Positions 56,319-64,000 of a stretch of 64,000 nt of DNA are shown here, in pieces (position 1 is the first letter of the stretch; each line of letters opens with the position of its first letter). Source of the stretch: an uncultured Clostridia bacterium (GTDB lineage Bacteria > Bacillota > Clostridia > Oscillospirales > Ruminococcaceae); assembly GCA_947627905.1 (NCBI GenBank), contig CANQXX010000002.1, positions 1 through 64,000 of the forward strand, given 5' to 3'. Below the pieces are notes generated by a model. The model made no database searches and was not told where the DNA came from. It saw nothing but the letters and a program-made list of their open reading frames with translations. A program made the position numbers and the translations under genes.

Positions 56319-58206
56319 GAAACGTCACGTTAAAAAGGGTATAATAAAGCGTATAATAAAAACGCTGTTTGAATTTTACCCGGTGATGATGCCGTTCACT
56401 ATCGCCTGCATACTTTTCAATGCAATAGTAACTTCCATACCCTCCATATTCATGCAGAAAGTCATCTCCGCTGTTGAGACAAGCTGGCAGGACGGCAGCT
56501 GGAGCGTTGTGGGAAAGAGCATAATAGGCTATGTTGTTATTCTGGGAATATTTTATGTAGTATCGCTGATATCCGGATTTGTTTTTAACCAGACAATGGC
56601 GATAATAACGCAGGGTTCGCTTAAAAAGCTCCGTGAGAAGATGTTCAACAGGATGCAGTATCTTCCTGTAAAATTCTTTGACACAAACAATCACGGCGAT
56701 ATAATGAGCCATTACACCAACGATATAGATACCCTCCGTCAGATGATCTCACAGAGTATGCCTCAGCTTCTCATTTCATCGGTAACGGTGATAACGGTAT
56801 ACTTTATAATGCTTTACTTCTGCGTATGGCTTGCGCTTGTGGTACTTCTGGGCGTTGTGGCAATGCTTCTCGTTACCAAAAAAGTCGGCGGCGGTTCGGC
56901 AAAGTATTTCGTAAGACAGCAGGCGGCTCTCGGTAAAGAAGAGGGCTACATAGAAGAGATAATGAACGGTCAGAAAGTTGTAAAAGTTTTCTGCCACGAG
57001 GAAGAATGTATTTCGGATTTTGACAAGATAAACGAAAAGCTTTATGAAGAGTCGCGGGCAGCAAACAAATACGCAAACATTCTCGGTCCTATACTCAACA
57101 ATATAGGAAATGTCCTTTATGTTGTTGTAGCTCTTGCAGGAGGCATAATGCTCCTTGCCGGCGTTCCGAATGTAAGCATTTCCGGAATGGCACTCAGCAT
57201 AAGCGTTGTAGTTCCTTTCCTGAACATGACAAAGCAGTTTTCCGGAAGCGTAAGTCAGGTCTCCAATCAGGTAAACTCCGTTGTAATGGGTATTGCAGGT
57301 GCCGGAAGAATTTTTGACCTGATCGACCGCGAACCAGAAGTTGACAACGGTTATGTAACTCTTGTAAACGCAAAGGAAGTAAACGGCGAGATCACCGAAT
57401 GTGAAGAAAGAACAGGTATGTGGGCTTGGAAGCATCCTCATCAGGCTGACGGAACGGTCACTTATACAAAACTGACCGGCGAAATAGTTATGGACGATGT
57501 GGATTTTGCATACGACGAGGGAAAGACGGTCCTCCACAATGTAACGCTCTATGCCGAACCGGGACAGAAAGTAGCGTTCGTAGGCGCTACAGGCGCGGGA
57601 AAAACTACTATTACAAATCTTCTGAACCGTTTCTACGATATTGCCGACGGAAAGATACGCTATGACGGAATAAATATCAATAAGATAAAGAAGGCCGATC
57701 TCAGGCGTTCGCTCGGTATAGTCTTGCAGGATACTAATCTGTTTACCGGAACGGTAATGGATAATATCCGTTATGGACGTCTTGAAGCTCCCGATGAAGA
57801 ATGTATAGCTGCTGCAAAACTTGCAGGCGCTCATGATTTTATAACGCGTCTGCCGCAGGGATATAATACAGTCCTTACCGAAAACGGTGCAAGTCTTTCG
57901 CAGGGTCAGAGACAGCTTCTTGCCATCAGCAGAGCGGCTGTTGCGGACGCTCCGGTAATGATACTTGACGAAGCTACTTCATCAATAGATACCCATACCG
58001 AAGCGGTAGTCCAGCGCGGAATGGATGCTCTTATGATGGGCAGAACGGTATTTGTTATAGCTCACAGACTTTCCACAGTAAAAAATTCCGATGTTATAAT
58101 GGTTCTTGAACAGGGACGTATAATTGAACGCGGAAATCATGAAAAGCTGATCGCCGATAAGGGCAAATACTATCAGCTTTATACCGGAGCTTTTGAACTT
58201 GAATAA
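56305..58206 (+). CDS. ABC exporter half-transporter, catalytic-site subunit
   Basis: A 633-residue partner half-exporter. Seen: six helices, Walker A GATGAGKTT, signature LSQGQRQ, and Walker B VMILDEATSSID with intact Glu. Between membrane and ATPase parts there is an insert (EVNGEITECEERTGMWAWKHPH, about 50 residues) also known from clostridial relatives. Three ATG codons in a row (56305, 56308, 56311) after AAGGCAGG leave the exact start open. It overlaps the first subunit by about 8-14 bp. Confidence 0.92.
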   Translation: MMMSKKRHVKKGIIKRIIKTLFEFYPVMMPFTIACILFNAIVTSIPSIFMQKVISAVETSWQDGSWSVVGKSIIGYVVILGIFYVVSLISGFVFNQTMAIITQGSLKKLREKMFNRMQYLPVKFFDTNNHGDIMSHYTNDIDTLRQMISQSMPQLLISSVTVITVYFIMLYFCVWLALVVLLGVVAMLLVTKKVGGGSAKYFVRQQAALGKEEGYIEEIMNGQKVVKVFCHEEECISDFDKINEKLYEESRAANKYANILGPILNNIGNVLYVVVALAGGIMLLAGVPNVSISGMALSISVVVPFLNMTKQFSGSVSQVSNQVNSVVMGIAGAGRIFDLIDREPEVDNGYVTLVNAKEVNGEITECEERTGMWAWKHPHQADGTVTYTKLTGEIVMDDVDFAYDEGKTVLHNVTLYAEPGQKVAFVGATGAGKTTITNLLNRFYDIADGKIRYDGININKIKKADLRRSLGIVLQDTNLFTGTVMDNIRYGRLEAPDEECIAAAKLAGAHDFITRLPQGYNTVLTENGASLSQGQRQLLAISRAAVADAPVMILDEATSSIDTHTEAVVQRGMDALMMGRTVFVIAHRLSTVKNSDVIMVLEQGRIIERGNHEKLIADKGKYYQLYTGAFELE

Positions 58207-58215
58207 TAAGCAGAC

Positions 58216-58246
58216 AGACCGGACAATACTGTCCGGTCTTATGTTT
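58216..58246 (+). terminator. Terminator of the ABC exporter operon
   Basis: AGACCGGACA / TGTCCGGTCT stem, 4-nt loop, then TATGTTTTG. Confidence 0.75.
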
Positions 58247-58296
58247 TGAATGTGATCGGAATATTTTCGGCATATTTCGTGAAATTCCAAAAAATA

Positions 58297-58325
58297 TTGA
58301 CAATACCGGAATAGTATAGTATAAT
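58297..58325 (+). promoter_or_regulatory. Promoter of the cardiolipin synthase gene
   Basis: Consensus TTGACA, 17 bp, TATAAT. Confidence 0.88.
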
Positions 58326-58358
58326 AATATTTGTATCATTCTGTAAGGGGGAATTTTT

Positions 58359-59921
58359 ATGGAACAGGAACTCAATTTATTGAAAAAGCATAAAAAAGGT
58401 TTGCTCAGAATAGTATTCAGCAGGACAGGTATAGTTATACTTCTTCTGCTGCTTGGGATCGCTTGCTTTCTGTTAGTACAGACTTTTTTTGCCGGACTTA
58501 TATATAAAATACTCGGCGGAGTGGGTATATTTAATTTTATTGTTATACTTGCGCTTATAAACAGCGATATGGATTCTTCCGCAAAGCTGACATGGATACT
58601 TGTAGTTTCATTGACCTCTGTGTTCGGAACGCTTTTTTATCTTTATACAAAAACGAATATCGGGAGCCGTGCTGTAGGAGCAGGTTATAATCATCTTATA
58701 AAGACACATAAGGATGCGATCGTTCAGGACGAAAAAGTTCTTGAAAAATTAAAAAGCGAAAGTCCCGAAACAGCAGAGCTTGTTCATTATCTTGACCACA
58801 GCGGAACATTTCCCGTTACGGACAAAAACAGGATAACATATTATCCTCTCGGCGAGGAAAAATGGTCTGCTATGCTTGAAGAACTCAATAAAGCAGAAAA
58901 ATTTATTTTCATGGAATATTTTATAGTAGAAGAAGGCAGAATGTGGGGTACGATACTCAATATCCTTGCCAAAAAGGCTTCCGAGGGAGTAGAAGTCCGC
59001 GTGATGTATGACGGTACCTGCGCCATTGCGCTTCTGCCGTATAATTATCCTGAAATGCTTGAAAAATACGGTATAAAGTGCAAGATGTTCTCACCGATAA
59101 GACCGTTTGTTTCCACACACTATAACTACCGCGACCACAGAAAGATACTTGTTATTGACGGGAAAGTAGGATTTAACGGCGGCGTAAATCTTGCGGACGA
59201 GTATATCAATCACAAAGAAGTTTTCGGACACTGGAAAGATACCGCTGTTAAAATAGAGGGTGAAGCAGTAAAAAATCTCACTCTTATGTTCCTGAATATG
59301 TGGTGTCTCGGCGAAAAAGAGCCGGATTATCAAAGCTATCTGAACATTCAGCCAGAAACATTTCCCGAAGAAAAAGGCTATGCTGTTCCTTACGGATTTA
59401 ATCCGTTCGATAAGGATAAAGTAGGCGAAAAGGTCTATATGGATATCCTTAACAGGGCAAATTCTTATGTTCATATCATGACGCCTTATCTGATACTTGA
59501 TGATGCGCTGCTCAACGCACTTAAATATTCCGCCGAAAGGGGAATAGAAACAAAGCTGATACTTCCCGGCATACCGGATAAAAAGCCGGTCTATGCCCTT
59601 GCCAAAACTTATTTCAAGACTTTGCTCGATTCCGGAGTTGAGATATACCTTTACACTCCCGGCTTCGTCCATGCGAAAATGTTTATTTCCGACGATAAAA
59701 AAGCCGTTGTCGGAACGATAAATCTTGATTACAGAAGTCTTTATCACCATTTTGAATGCGGAACATACATCTATGGCTCAGACGTTGTATCCGACATTGA
59801 AAATGATTTTTCTGAAACACTGAAAAAATGTGAAAAAGTAACTTATGAAAGTATCAGGAATGACAAGGCTTTGACAAAGTTAACAGGCGGCGTTATGCGT
59901 CTTATAGCTCCGCTTCTTTGA
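58359..59921 (+). CDS. cls: Cardiolipin synthase
   Basis: A 520-residue membrane-bound phospholipase-D-fold enzyme that condenses two phosphatidylglycerols to cardiolipin. Seen: two or three N-terminal membrane helices (residues 20-90) and two HKD motifs, HRKILVIDGKVGFNGG and HAKMFISDDKKAVVGTINLD, with both catalytic His/Lys/Asp sets intact. The length fits ClsA. GGGGG precedes the ATG. It is followed 29 nt later by feoA, possibly on the same transcript. Confidence 0.95.
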   Translation: MEQELNLLKKHKKGLLRIVFSRTGIVILLLLLGIACFLLVQTFFAGLIYKILGGVGIFNFIVILALINSDMDSSAKLTWILVVSLTSVFGTLFYLYTKTNIGSRAVGAGYNHLIKTHKDAIVQDEKVLEKLKSESPETAELVHYLDHSGTFPVTDKNRITYYPLGEEKWSAMLEELNKAEKFIFMEYFIVEEGRMWGTILNILAKKASEGVEVRVMYDGTCAIALLPYNYPEMLEKYGIKCKMFSPIRPFVSTHYNYRDHRKILVIDGKVGFNGGVNLADEYINHKEVFGHWKDTAVKIEGEAVKNLTLMFLNMWCLGEKEPDYQSYLNIQPETFPEEKGYAVPYGFNPFDKDKVGEKVYMDILNRANSYVHIMTPYLILDDALLNALKYSAERGIETKLILPGIPDKKPVYALAKTYFKTLLDSGVEIYLYTPGFVHAKMFISDDKKAVVGTINLDYRSLYHHFECGTYIYGSDVVSDIENDFSETLKKCEKVTYESIRNDKALTKLTGGVMRLIAPLL

Positions 59922-59950
59922 TGATAATAAAAAGGTGAGATGTTTTTATA

Positions 59951-60193
59951 ATGACCCTTGATGAACTTAAAACAGGTCAGTCTGCCGTCATCTCCGAAGT
60001 AGGCGGAGAAGGCGCGTTAAGGTGCAGACTGCTGGATATGGGACTTATCCCTAAAACAAAAGTTATGATACGCAAAGTGGCTCCTATGGGCGATCCTATA
60101 GAACTTTTCCTGCGCGGATACGAGCTTACGATCCGTCTTGAAGATGCGGAAAAGATAACGGTAATTCCTGAGAAAGCCGGTGAAGAAAAATGA
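59951..60193 (+). CDS. feoA: Ferrous iron transport protein A
   Basis: An 80-residue SH3-like cytosolic partner of FeoB. Seen: GQSAVISEVGGEGALRCRLLDMGLIPKTKVMIRKVAPMGDPIELFLRGYELTIR, the full FeoA fold. It overlaps feoB by 4 bp. Confidence 0.95.
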   Translation: MTLDELKTGQSAVISEVGGEGALRCRLLDMGLIPKTKVMIRKVAPMGDPIELFLRGYELTIRLEDAEKITVIPEKAGEEK

Positions 60194-62199
60194 TATTTGC
60201 TCTTGCCGGAAACCAGAACTGCGGTAAGACTACACTTTTCAATCAGCTTACCGGTTCAAATCAGCACGTCGGAAATTTTCCCGGCGTTACGGTCGAACGT
60301 AAGTCGGGCGAAGTAAGGGGACTGAAAAACTGCGAAGTCGTAGATCTTCCGGGAATTTATTCTATAAGACCTTATACCGGAGAGGAACGTGTTACAAGGG
60401 ATTTCCTTATCGACGGCAAGCCCGATGCTATCATAAATATTGCCGATGCGACAAATATTGAACGCAACCTTTATCTGACATTGCAGCTGATCGAAATGAA
60501 TATTCCTATGGTCCTTGCGCTGAATATGATGGACGAAGTGCGTAACAACGGAGGAACGGTAGATGTCAGGGCTTTGTCGGAACGTCTTGGAATACCGGTA
60601 CTGCCTATAAGCGCGGCTAAAAATGAGGGTATAGACGAGCTTATCTCAAAAGCCGAAGAAATTGCTTCAAAAAACAAAAAGCCTAAGAGAACGGATTTTT
60701 GTTCCGGAGCGGTACATAGATGTATACACGCTGTTTCACATATGGTGGAAGATCATGCGCTTCTTGCCGGGGTATCTTCAAAATTTGCTGCTACAAAGCT
60801 GGTTGAGGGCGATCCGGACATAAACGGCAAGCTCGGACTGAATGAAAACGAGCTTGAAATGATAGAGCACAGCGTTACCGAAATGGAGCAGGAACTGGAT
60901 ATGGACAGGAACGCGGCTCTTGCGGATATGAGATATACATTTATTGAGGAAGTCTGCCGCGATACGGTAGTTAAGTGCCACGAAAGCAAGGAACACGCAA
61001 GAAGCGTGAAAATAGACAGCATACTTACGCATAAATATCTTGCTATACCTCTTTTTCTGTGTATAATGCTGTTTGTTTTCTGGTTAACTTTCGGCTCGGT
61101 AGGAGCATGGCTTGGGGACGGATTTTCGTATCTGATAGATAAAGCGTCTTTATATGCTGATAAGGTGCTTACCGCTTACGGACTCAATCCTGTTGTAAAA
61201 AGCCTTATAATAGACGGCGTATTTGCAGGCGTCGGAAGTGTCCTCAGCTTTCTGCCAACTATCATTACATTGTTTTTCTGTCTTTCTATACTTGAGGACA
61301 GCGGCTACATGGCGCGTGTAGCGTTTGTTATGGATAAACTTCTCAGAAAAATAGGACTTTCGGGACGTTCGTTCGTTCCTATGCTTATAGGATTTGGATG
61401 CAGTGTCCCTGCTATAATGGCAACGAGGACGCTTTCATCTGAACGTGACCGTAAGATGACGATATTCCTTACTCCGTTCATGAGCTGCAGCGCAAAGCTG
61501 CCTATTTATGCCGTGTTCACGGCAGCGTTCTTTCCGAAATACAAAGCGCTTGTAATGCTTATATTGTATGTATCCGGAATGATAGTAGGCATAATCTGCG
61601 GTCTGATAATGAATCACACAAGGTTCAGAGGAAAGCCTGTGCCGTTTGTAATGGAGCTTCCCAATTACCGTATGCCGTCTGCAAAGAGCGTATTGCTTCT
61701 GATGTGGGATAAGGCAAAGGATTTTATTGAAAGAGCGTTTACGGTAATATTCTTTGCATCAATAGCAATATGGTTCCTGCAAAGTTTTGACGCTAAGCTC
61801 AATCTTGCTTCGGACAGTTCGGAAAGTCTGCTTGCAATGCTTGGAATGATAATAGCTCCGGTGTTTGCGCCTTTGGGATTTGGAGACTGGAGAGCCGCAA
61901 CTGCCCTTATTACAGGCTTTACGGCAAAGGAAGCGGTAGTTTCTACTCTTGCGGTGCTGACAGGTTCGGATACAACGTCGCTGAATACAGTCCTTGGCGG
62001 GATATTTACACCTCTTTCGGCAGCCAGCTTCCTGATATTCACACTTCTTTATACTCCTTGTGTAGCGGCTATAGCAGCGGTAAAACGTGAAATGAACAGC
62101 AGGCTCTCCGCATTGTATATGGTAATTATCCAGTGCGCTACAGCGTGGCTCACAGCGTTTATAGTATATCAGATAGGCGGATTTATCCTATCTGCATGA
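60190..62199 (+). CDS. feoB: Ferrous iron transport protein B
   Basis: A 669-residue Fe(II) importer. Seen: an N-terminal G domain with GNQNCGKTTLFNQLTG (G1), NFPGVTVERKSG (G2), DLPGIYSIRPY (G3) and LNMMDEV (G4), a helical GDI domain, then eight or more membrane helices with the two Gate repeats (CSVPAIMATRTL, SCSAKLPIYAVF) carrying the conserved Cys. Full length for a clostridial FeoB. Confidence 0.97.
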   Translation: MIFALAGNQNCGKTTLFNQLTGSNQHVGNFPGVTVERKSGEVRGLKNCEVVDLPGIYSIRPYTGEERVTRDFLIDGKPDAIINIADATNIERNLYLTLQLIEMNIPMVLALNMMDEVRNNGGTVDVRALSERLGIPVLPISAAKNEGIDELISKAEEIASKNKKPKRTDFCSGAVHRCIHAVSHMVEDHALLAGVSSKFAATKLVEGDPDINGKLGLNENELEMIEHSVTEMEQELDMDRNAALADMRYTFIEEVCRDTVVKCHESKEHARSVKIDSILTHKYLAIPLFLCIMLFVFWLTFGSVGAWLGDGFSYLIDKASLYADKVLTAYGLNPVVKSLIIDGVFAGVGSVLSFLPTIITLFFCLSILEDSGYMARVAFVMDKLLRKIGLSGRSFVPMLIGFGCSVPAIMATRTLSSERDRKMTIFLTPFMSCSAKLPIYAVFTAAFFPKYKALVMLILYVSGMIVGIICGLIMNHTRFRGKPVPFVMELPNYRMPSAKSVLLLMWDKAKDFIERAFTVIFFASIAIWFLQSFDAKLNLASDSSESLLAMLGMIIAPVFAPLGFGDWRAATALITGFTAKEAVVSTLAVLTGSDTTSLNTVLGGIFTPLSAASFLIFTLLYTPCVAAIAAVKREMNSRLSALYMVIIQCATAWLTAFIVYQIGGFILSA

Positions 62200-62321
62200 C
62201 AGCGGCTTATAATTAAATATAATTGGAATTATTTATGATTCCTCCGAATAATAATTACTGATAGGAAAATATCGCGCCGAACCGTAAAATTTCGGCAGTA
62301 AATTATTTGGAGGAATTTCTT

Positions 62322-63200
62322 ATGCAGGAAAAAAATAACCTTGACGCTGTTGCGGAAAAATATAAAGCGGAAATGATGAGATTATACAGTAAAAAGCGTT
62401 CTGAGCCTGCCGCTGCGGAACATATTGAAAAGGAAGTATATATCTCAGGACAGAAAAATGACAGCGGTGAAAAAAATACGTTTGCCGTTCCTGAAAAACT
62501 TCCGTGCGGATGCGAAGACACAAAAGAAAATGATAAATTCATGGTCCCGCCTATGCCGGATATCCCATATAATGGCGATATCTGCAGCGCAAAAGAAGTT
62601 CCCGAAGAAAAAAACAATACCGAAATTCACACAGATAATGAAAAATGCAGATTTCCGTCTGCCGAAGAGCTTATCAGAATGGACAGCGGGAATAACGAAG
62701 AAGCCGTTCCTGCAACGAATATGAACACCCGGCAAACGGAAGGATATGTTCCTGACACCCGGTTTGACACAGGCATGGATAATTGGCATATGCAGGGAAA
62801 TTACGAGTTATGTGAGGAAGATGAAAAATGCGCTCCGGATAGTTCCGAAGCGGATAATAACGATATGTGCCCCGGGAAAAACGGTCAGGGATTTTTGCAG
62901 GTAGAGGTGACAAACAGCAGTGACGGTTCTCCGGTAGCCGGCGCGGCTGTAGCTGTTCTGAGAAAAGCATGGGATATGGACATACTTGAAACTATGATGT
63001 TTACCGATTCAAACGGAATGACTGAGGCTGTAGGGCTTGAAGTGACATATAAAGAGAACGATCCGCGCCCATATGATGAATATATGATAACCGTTTATAA
63101 GGAAGGCTTTTACAGTGTAAATATGCTTTCCGTGCCGATATTTGACACTATAAAGTCTATCCAGCCTGTGGAAATGAATAAAGCAGGGGAATGTCATTGA
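62322..63200 (+). CDS. Hypothetical protein with C-terminal carboxypeptidase-regulatory-like domain
   Basis: A 292-residue protein starting at ATG 62322 after TTGGAGGAA. Residues 1-190 are polar, rich in Glu, Asn, Asp, Met and Cys, probably disordered. Residues 193-285 look like a small beta-sandwich of the carboxypeptidase-regulatory type (LQVEVTNSSDGSPVAGAAVAVLRK, TDSNGMTEAVGL, YDEYMITVYKEGFYSVNMLSV). There is no signal peptide, so it may be cytosolic; similar domains occur in clostridial spore-surface proteins. No function is assigned. Confidence 0.6.
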   Translation: MQEKNNLDAVAEKYKAEMMRLYSKKRSEPAAAEHIEKEVYISGQKNDSGEKNTFAVPEKLPCGCEDTKENDKFMVPPMPDIPYNGDICSAKEVPEEKNNTEIHTDNEKCRFPSAEELIRMDSGNNEEAVPATNMNTRQTEGYVPDTRFDTGMDNWHMQGNYELCEEDEKCAPDSSEADNNDMCPGKNGQGFLQVEVTNSSDGSPVAGAAVAVLRKAWDMDILETMMFTDSNGMTEAVGLEVTYKENDPRPYDEYMITVYKEGFYSVNMLSVPIFDTIKSIQPVEMNKAGECH

Positions 63201-63211
63201 TCCCTCAAAGT

Positions 63212-63243
63212 AAAAAACCGTTCTGTTTTAAGAACGGTTTTTT
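63212..63243. terminator. Bidirectional terminator between convergent genes
   Basis: AAAAAACCGTTCT / AGAACGGTTTTTT with a 6-nt loop gives a T-run on both strands. Confidence 0.9.
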
Positions 63244-63248
63244 GTTTA

Positions 63249-64000
63249 TCATGAATATATCCGCTTTGCAATATCCACAGTCTCCTTGGCGTCTTTTGCA
63301 TAGTAATCCGCGCCTATCTTTTCGGCATATTCCGGAGTAAGAACAGCTCCTCCTACAACTATTTTGCAATTTGCATTATTTTGATGCAGCAGCTTTACGG
63401 TTTCTTCCATTGATGCAAGAGTAGTTGTCATCAGCGCAGAAAGTCCTACAAGGCGGACGTCGTTTTTCACTGCTGCTTCAAGGACATTTTCCGGAGGAAC
63501 GTCCTTGCCAAGATCAATTACTTCAAAACCGTAATTTTCCAGCAGGACTTTTACAATATTTTTGCCTATGTCGTGGATATCTCCCTTTACGGTTGCAAGA
63601 ACGACTTTACCTTTGCTTACACCGCCTGCGCCGGTCCTGCTGAGATGTTCTTTTATTACTTCAAAGGAAGCCTGCGCCGCACCTGCCGCCATTATAAGCT
63701 GCGGAAGAAACAGCTTTCCTTTTTCAAATTCCGCGCCGGATTTGTCAAGAGCGGGGATAAGCATATTATCTACGATCTCCATTGTATCCTTTGTTTCAAG
63801 AAGTTTTCGGGTCAGCTTGGCGCTTTCCGCTTTCAGACCGTTTTCAATGGCATAGGGAAGATCGTCGGCGGGCATATCATTTTTCGGCTTTTCAGCCGGA
63901 GCGGAGCTGCTTACCGAAGCGGTGAAGCTGCTTCCGGAATATGCCGCAATAAATTCCGCAGAATTTTTGTCAATGTTAGTCAGAAGTTTATATGCCCTGA
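63249..64000 (-). CDS. metH: Cobalamin-dependent methionine synthase-like protein, C-terminal part (cut by window edge)
   Basis: The reading frame stays open from the track's start at 63875 to the window edge (sequence there includes RAYKLLTNIDKNSAEF), so this is a 3' fragment of a longer gene. Seen: the end of a pterin-binding barrel, a Ser/Ala/Pro linker, the helical cap (MPADDLPYAIENGLKAE, LFLPQLIMAAGAAQ), then the B12 domain with GDIHDIGKNIVKVLLENYGFEVIDLGKDV (His ligand in DIHDIGK), LVGLSALMTTT and VVGGAVLT. The protein ends after the B12 domain, without the SAM reactivation domain of enteric MetH, as is usual in clostridia. A corrinoid methyltransferase other than methionine synthase is possible. 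Confidence 0.85.
   Translation of the reverse strand, partial: RAYKLLTNIDKNSAEFIAAYSGSSFTASVSSSAPAEKPKNDMPADDLPYAIENGLKAESAKLTRKLLETKDTMEIVDNMLIPALDKSGAEFEKGKLFLPQLIMAAGAAQASFEVIKEHLSRTGAGGVSKGKVVLATVKGDIHDIGKNIVKVLLENYGFEVIDLGKDVPPENVLEAAVKNDVRLVGLSALMTTTLASMEETVKLLHQNNANCKIVVGGAVLTPEYAEKIGADYYAKDAKETVDIAKRIYS

Noticed and set aside
56776-57834. 352-residue minus-strand ORF inside the ABC exporter gene
   Set aside because: It is a shadow of a clear exporter gene with all ATPase motifs, and has no features of its own.

Overview
The window is a 64 kb piece of chromosome from a low-to-mid GC, anaerobic, Gram-positive clostridium, most likely a Ruminococcus-like member of the Oscillospiraceae. 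The case rests on several signs: strong AAGGAGG-type ribosome sites and sigma-A promoters, a tryptophan T-box, an FMN riboswitch, OadB/OadG sodium-pump subunits, a DUF1858 redox protein, a secreted GH5 glycanase next to large solute-binding lipoproteins, and paired ABC exporters. I saw no rRNA or tRNA gene, CRISPR array, prophage or insertion sequence.

Layout. 0.1-3.6 kb: MscS channel (-), OadG/OadB, XRE-cupin regulator. 3.7-9.9 kb: one operon with a class III aminotransferase, a complete polar amino-acid ABC importer, a cytidylate-kinase-like protein, an iron-dependent alcohol dehydrogenase and a small unknown protein, opened by a promoter and an attenuator-like hairpin. 9.9-11.4 kb: MalQ (-). 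11.7-18.7 kb: a whole trp operon on the minus strand (trpE, fused trpGD, trpC, trpF, trpB, trpA) behind a T-box. 18.8-24.7 kb: a cytosolic sugar-receptor-like diguanylate cyclase, an MFS carrier, a P-loop kinase, a histidine phosphatase, RuvX and a TauE-type permease split in two. 24.8-25.5 kb: a probable 6S RNA and a DUF1292 protein.

25.6-27.04 kb is the most unusual stretch. A strong promoter and a strong terminator enclose about 1.35 kb with no ordinary gene. The first ~490 nt look like a structured RNA with an internal terminator-like hairpin. The rest is an array of six units of roughly 103-134 nt. Each unit has a ribosome-site-led ORF of only 10-13 codons, whose stop lies 0-14 nt before a conserved GGAGTGAG element. 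Three copies of that element read on into the two-codon ORF ATG GCA stop. The 5' part holds CTCACTCC, the exact complement of the repeated element. I do not recognise this as any described RNA family and propose it as the main candidate for a new system.

27.1-33.5 kb: asparagine synthetase; a copper operon (csoR, copA, copZ-like, DUF1858) with two identical operators flanking the -10; an AraC/GyrI-like regulator. 33.6-42.9 kb: housekeeping genes (tsaD, yhbY, nadD, yqeK, rsfS, leuS, rpsU, efp), a zinc-ribbon protein and a riboswitch-controlled riboflavin transporter. 43.1-54.5 kb: a carbohydrate-uptake locus with two MalF/MalG-type permeases, an HlyD-like coiled-coil adaptor, a MacB-like ectodomain protein, two paralogous two-domain solute-binding lipoproteins and a GH5 endoglucanase; no ATPase is encoded with it. 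54.6-64 kb: a heterodimeric ABC exporter, cardiolipin synthase, FeoAB, an unknown protein, and the 3' part of a cobalamin-dependent methionine synthase running off the right edge.
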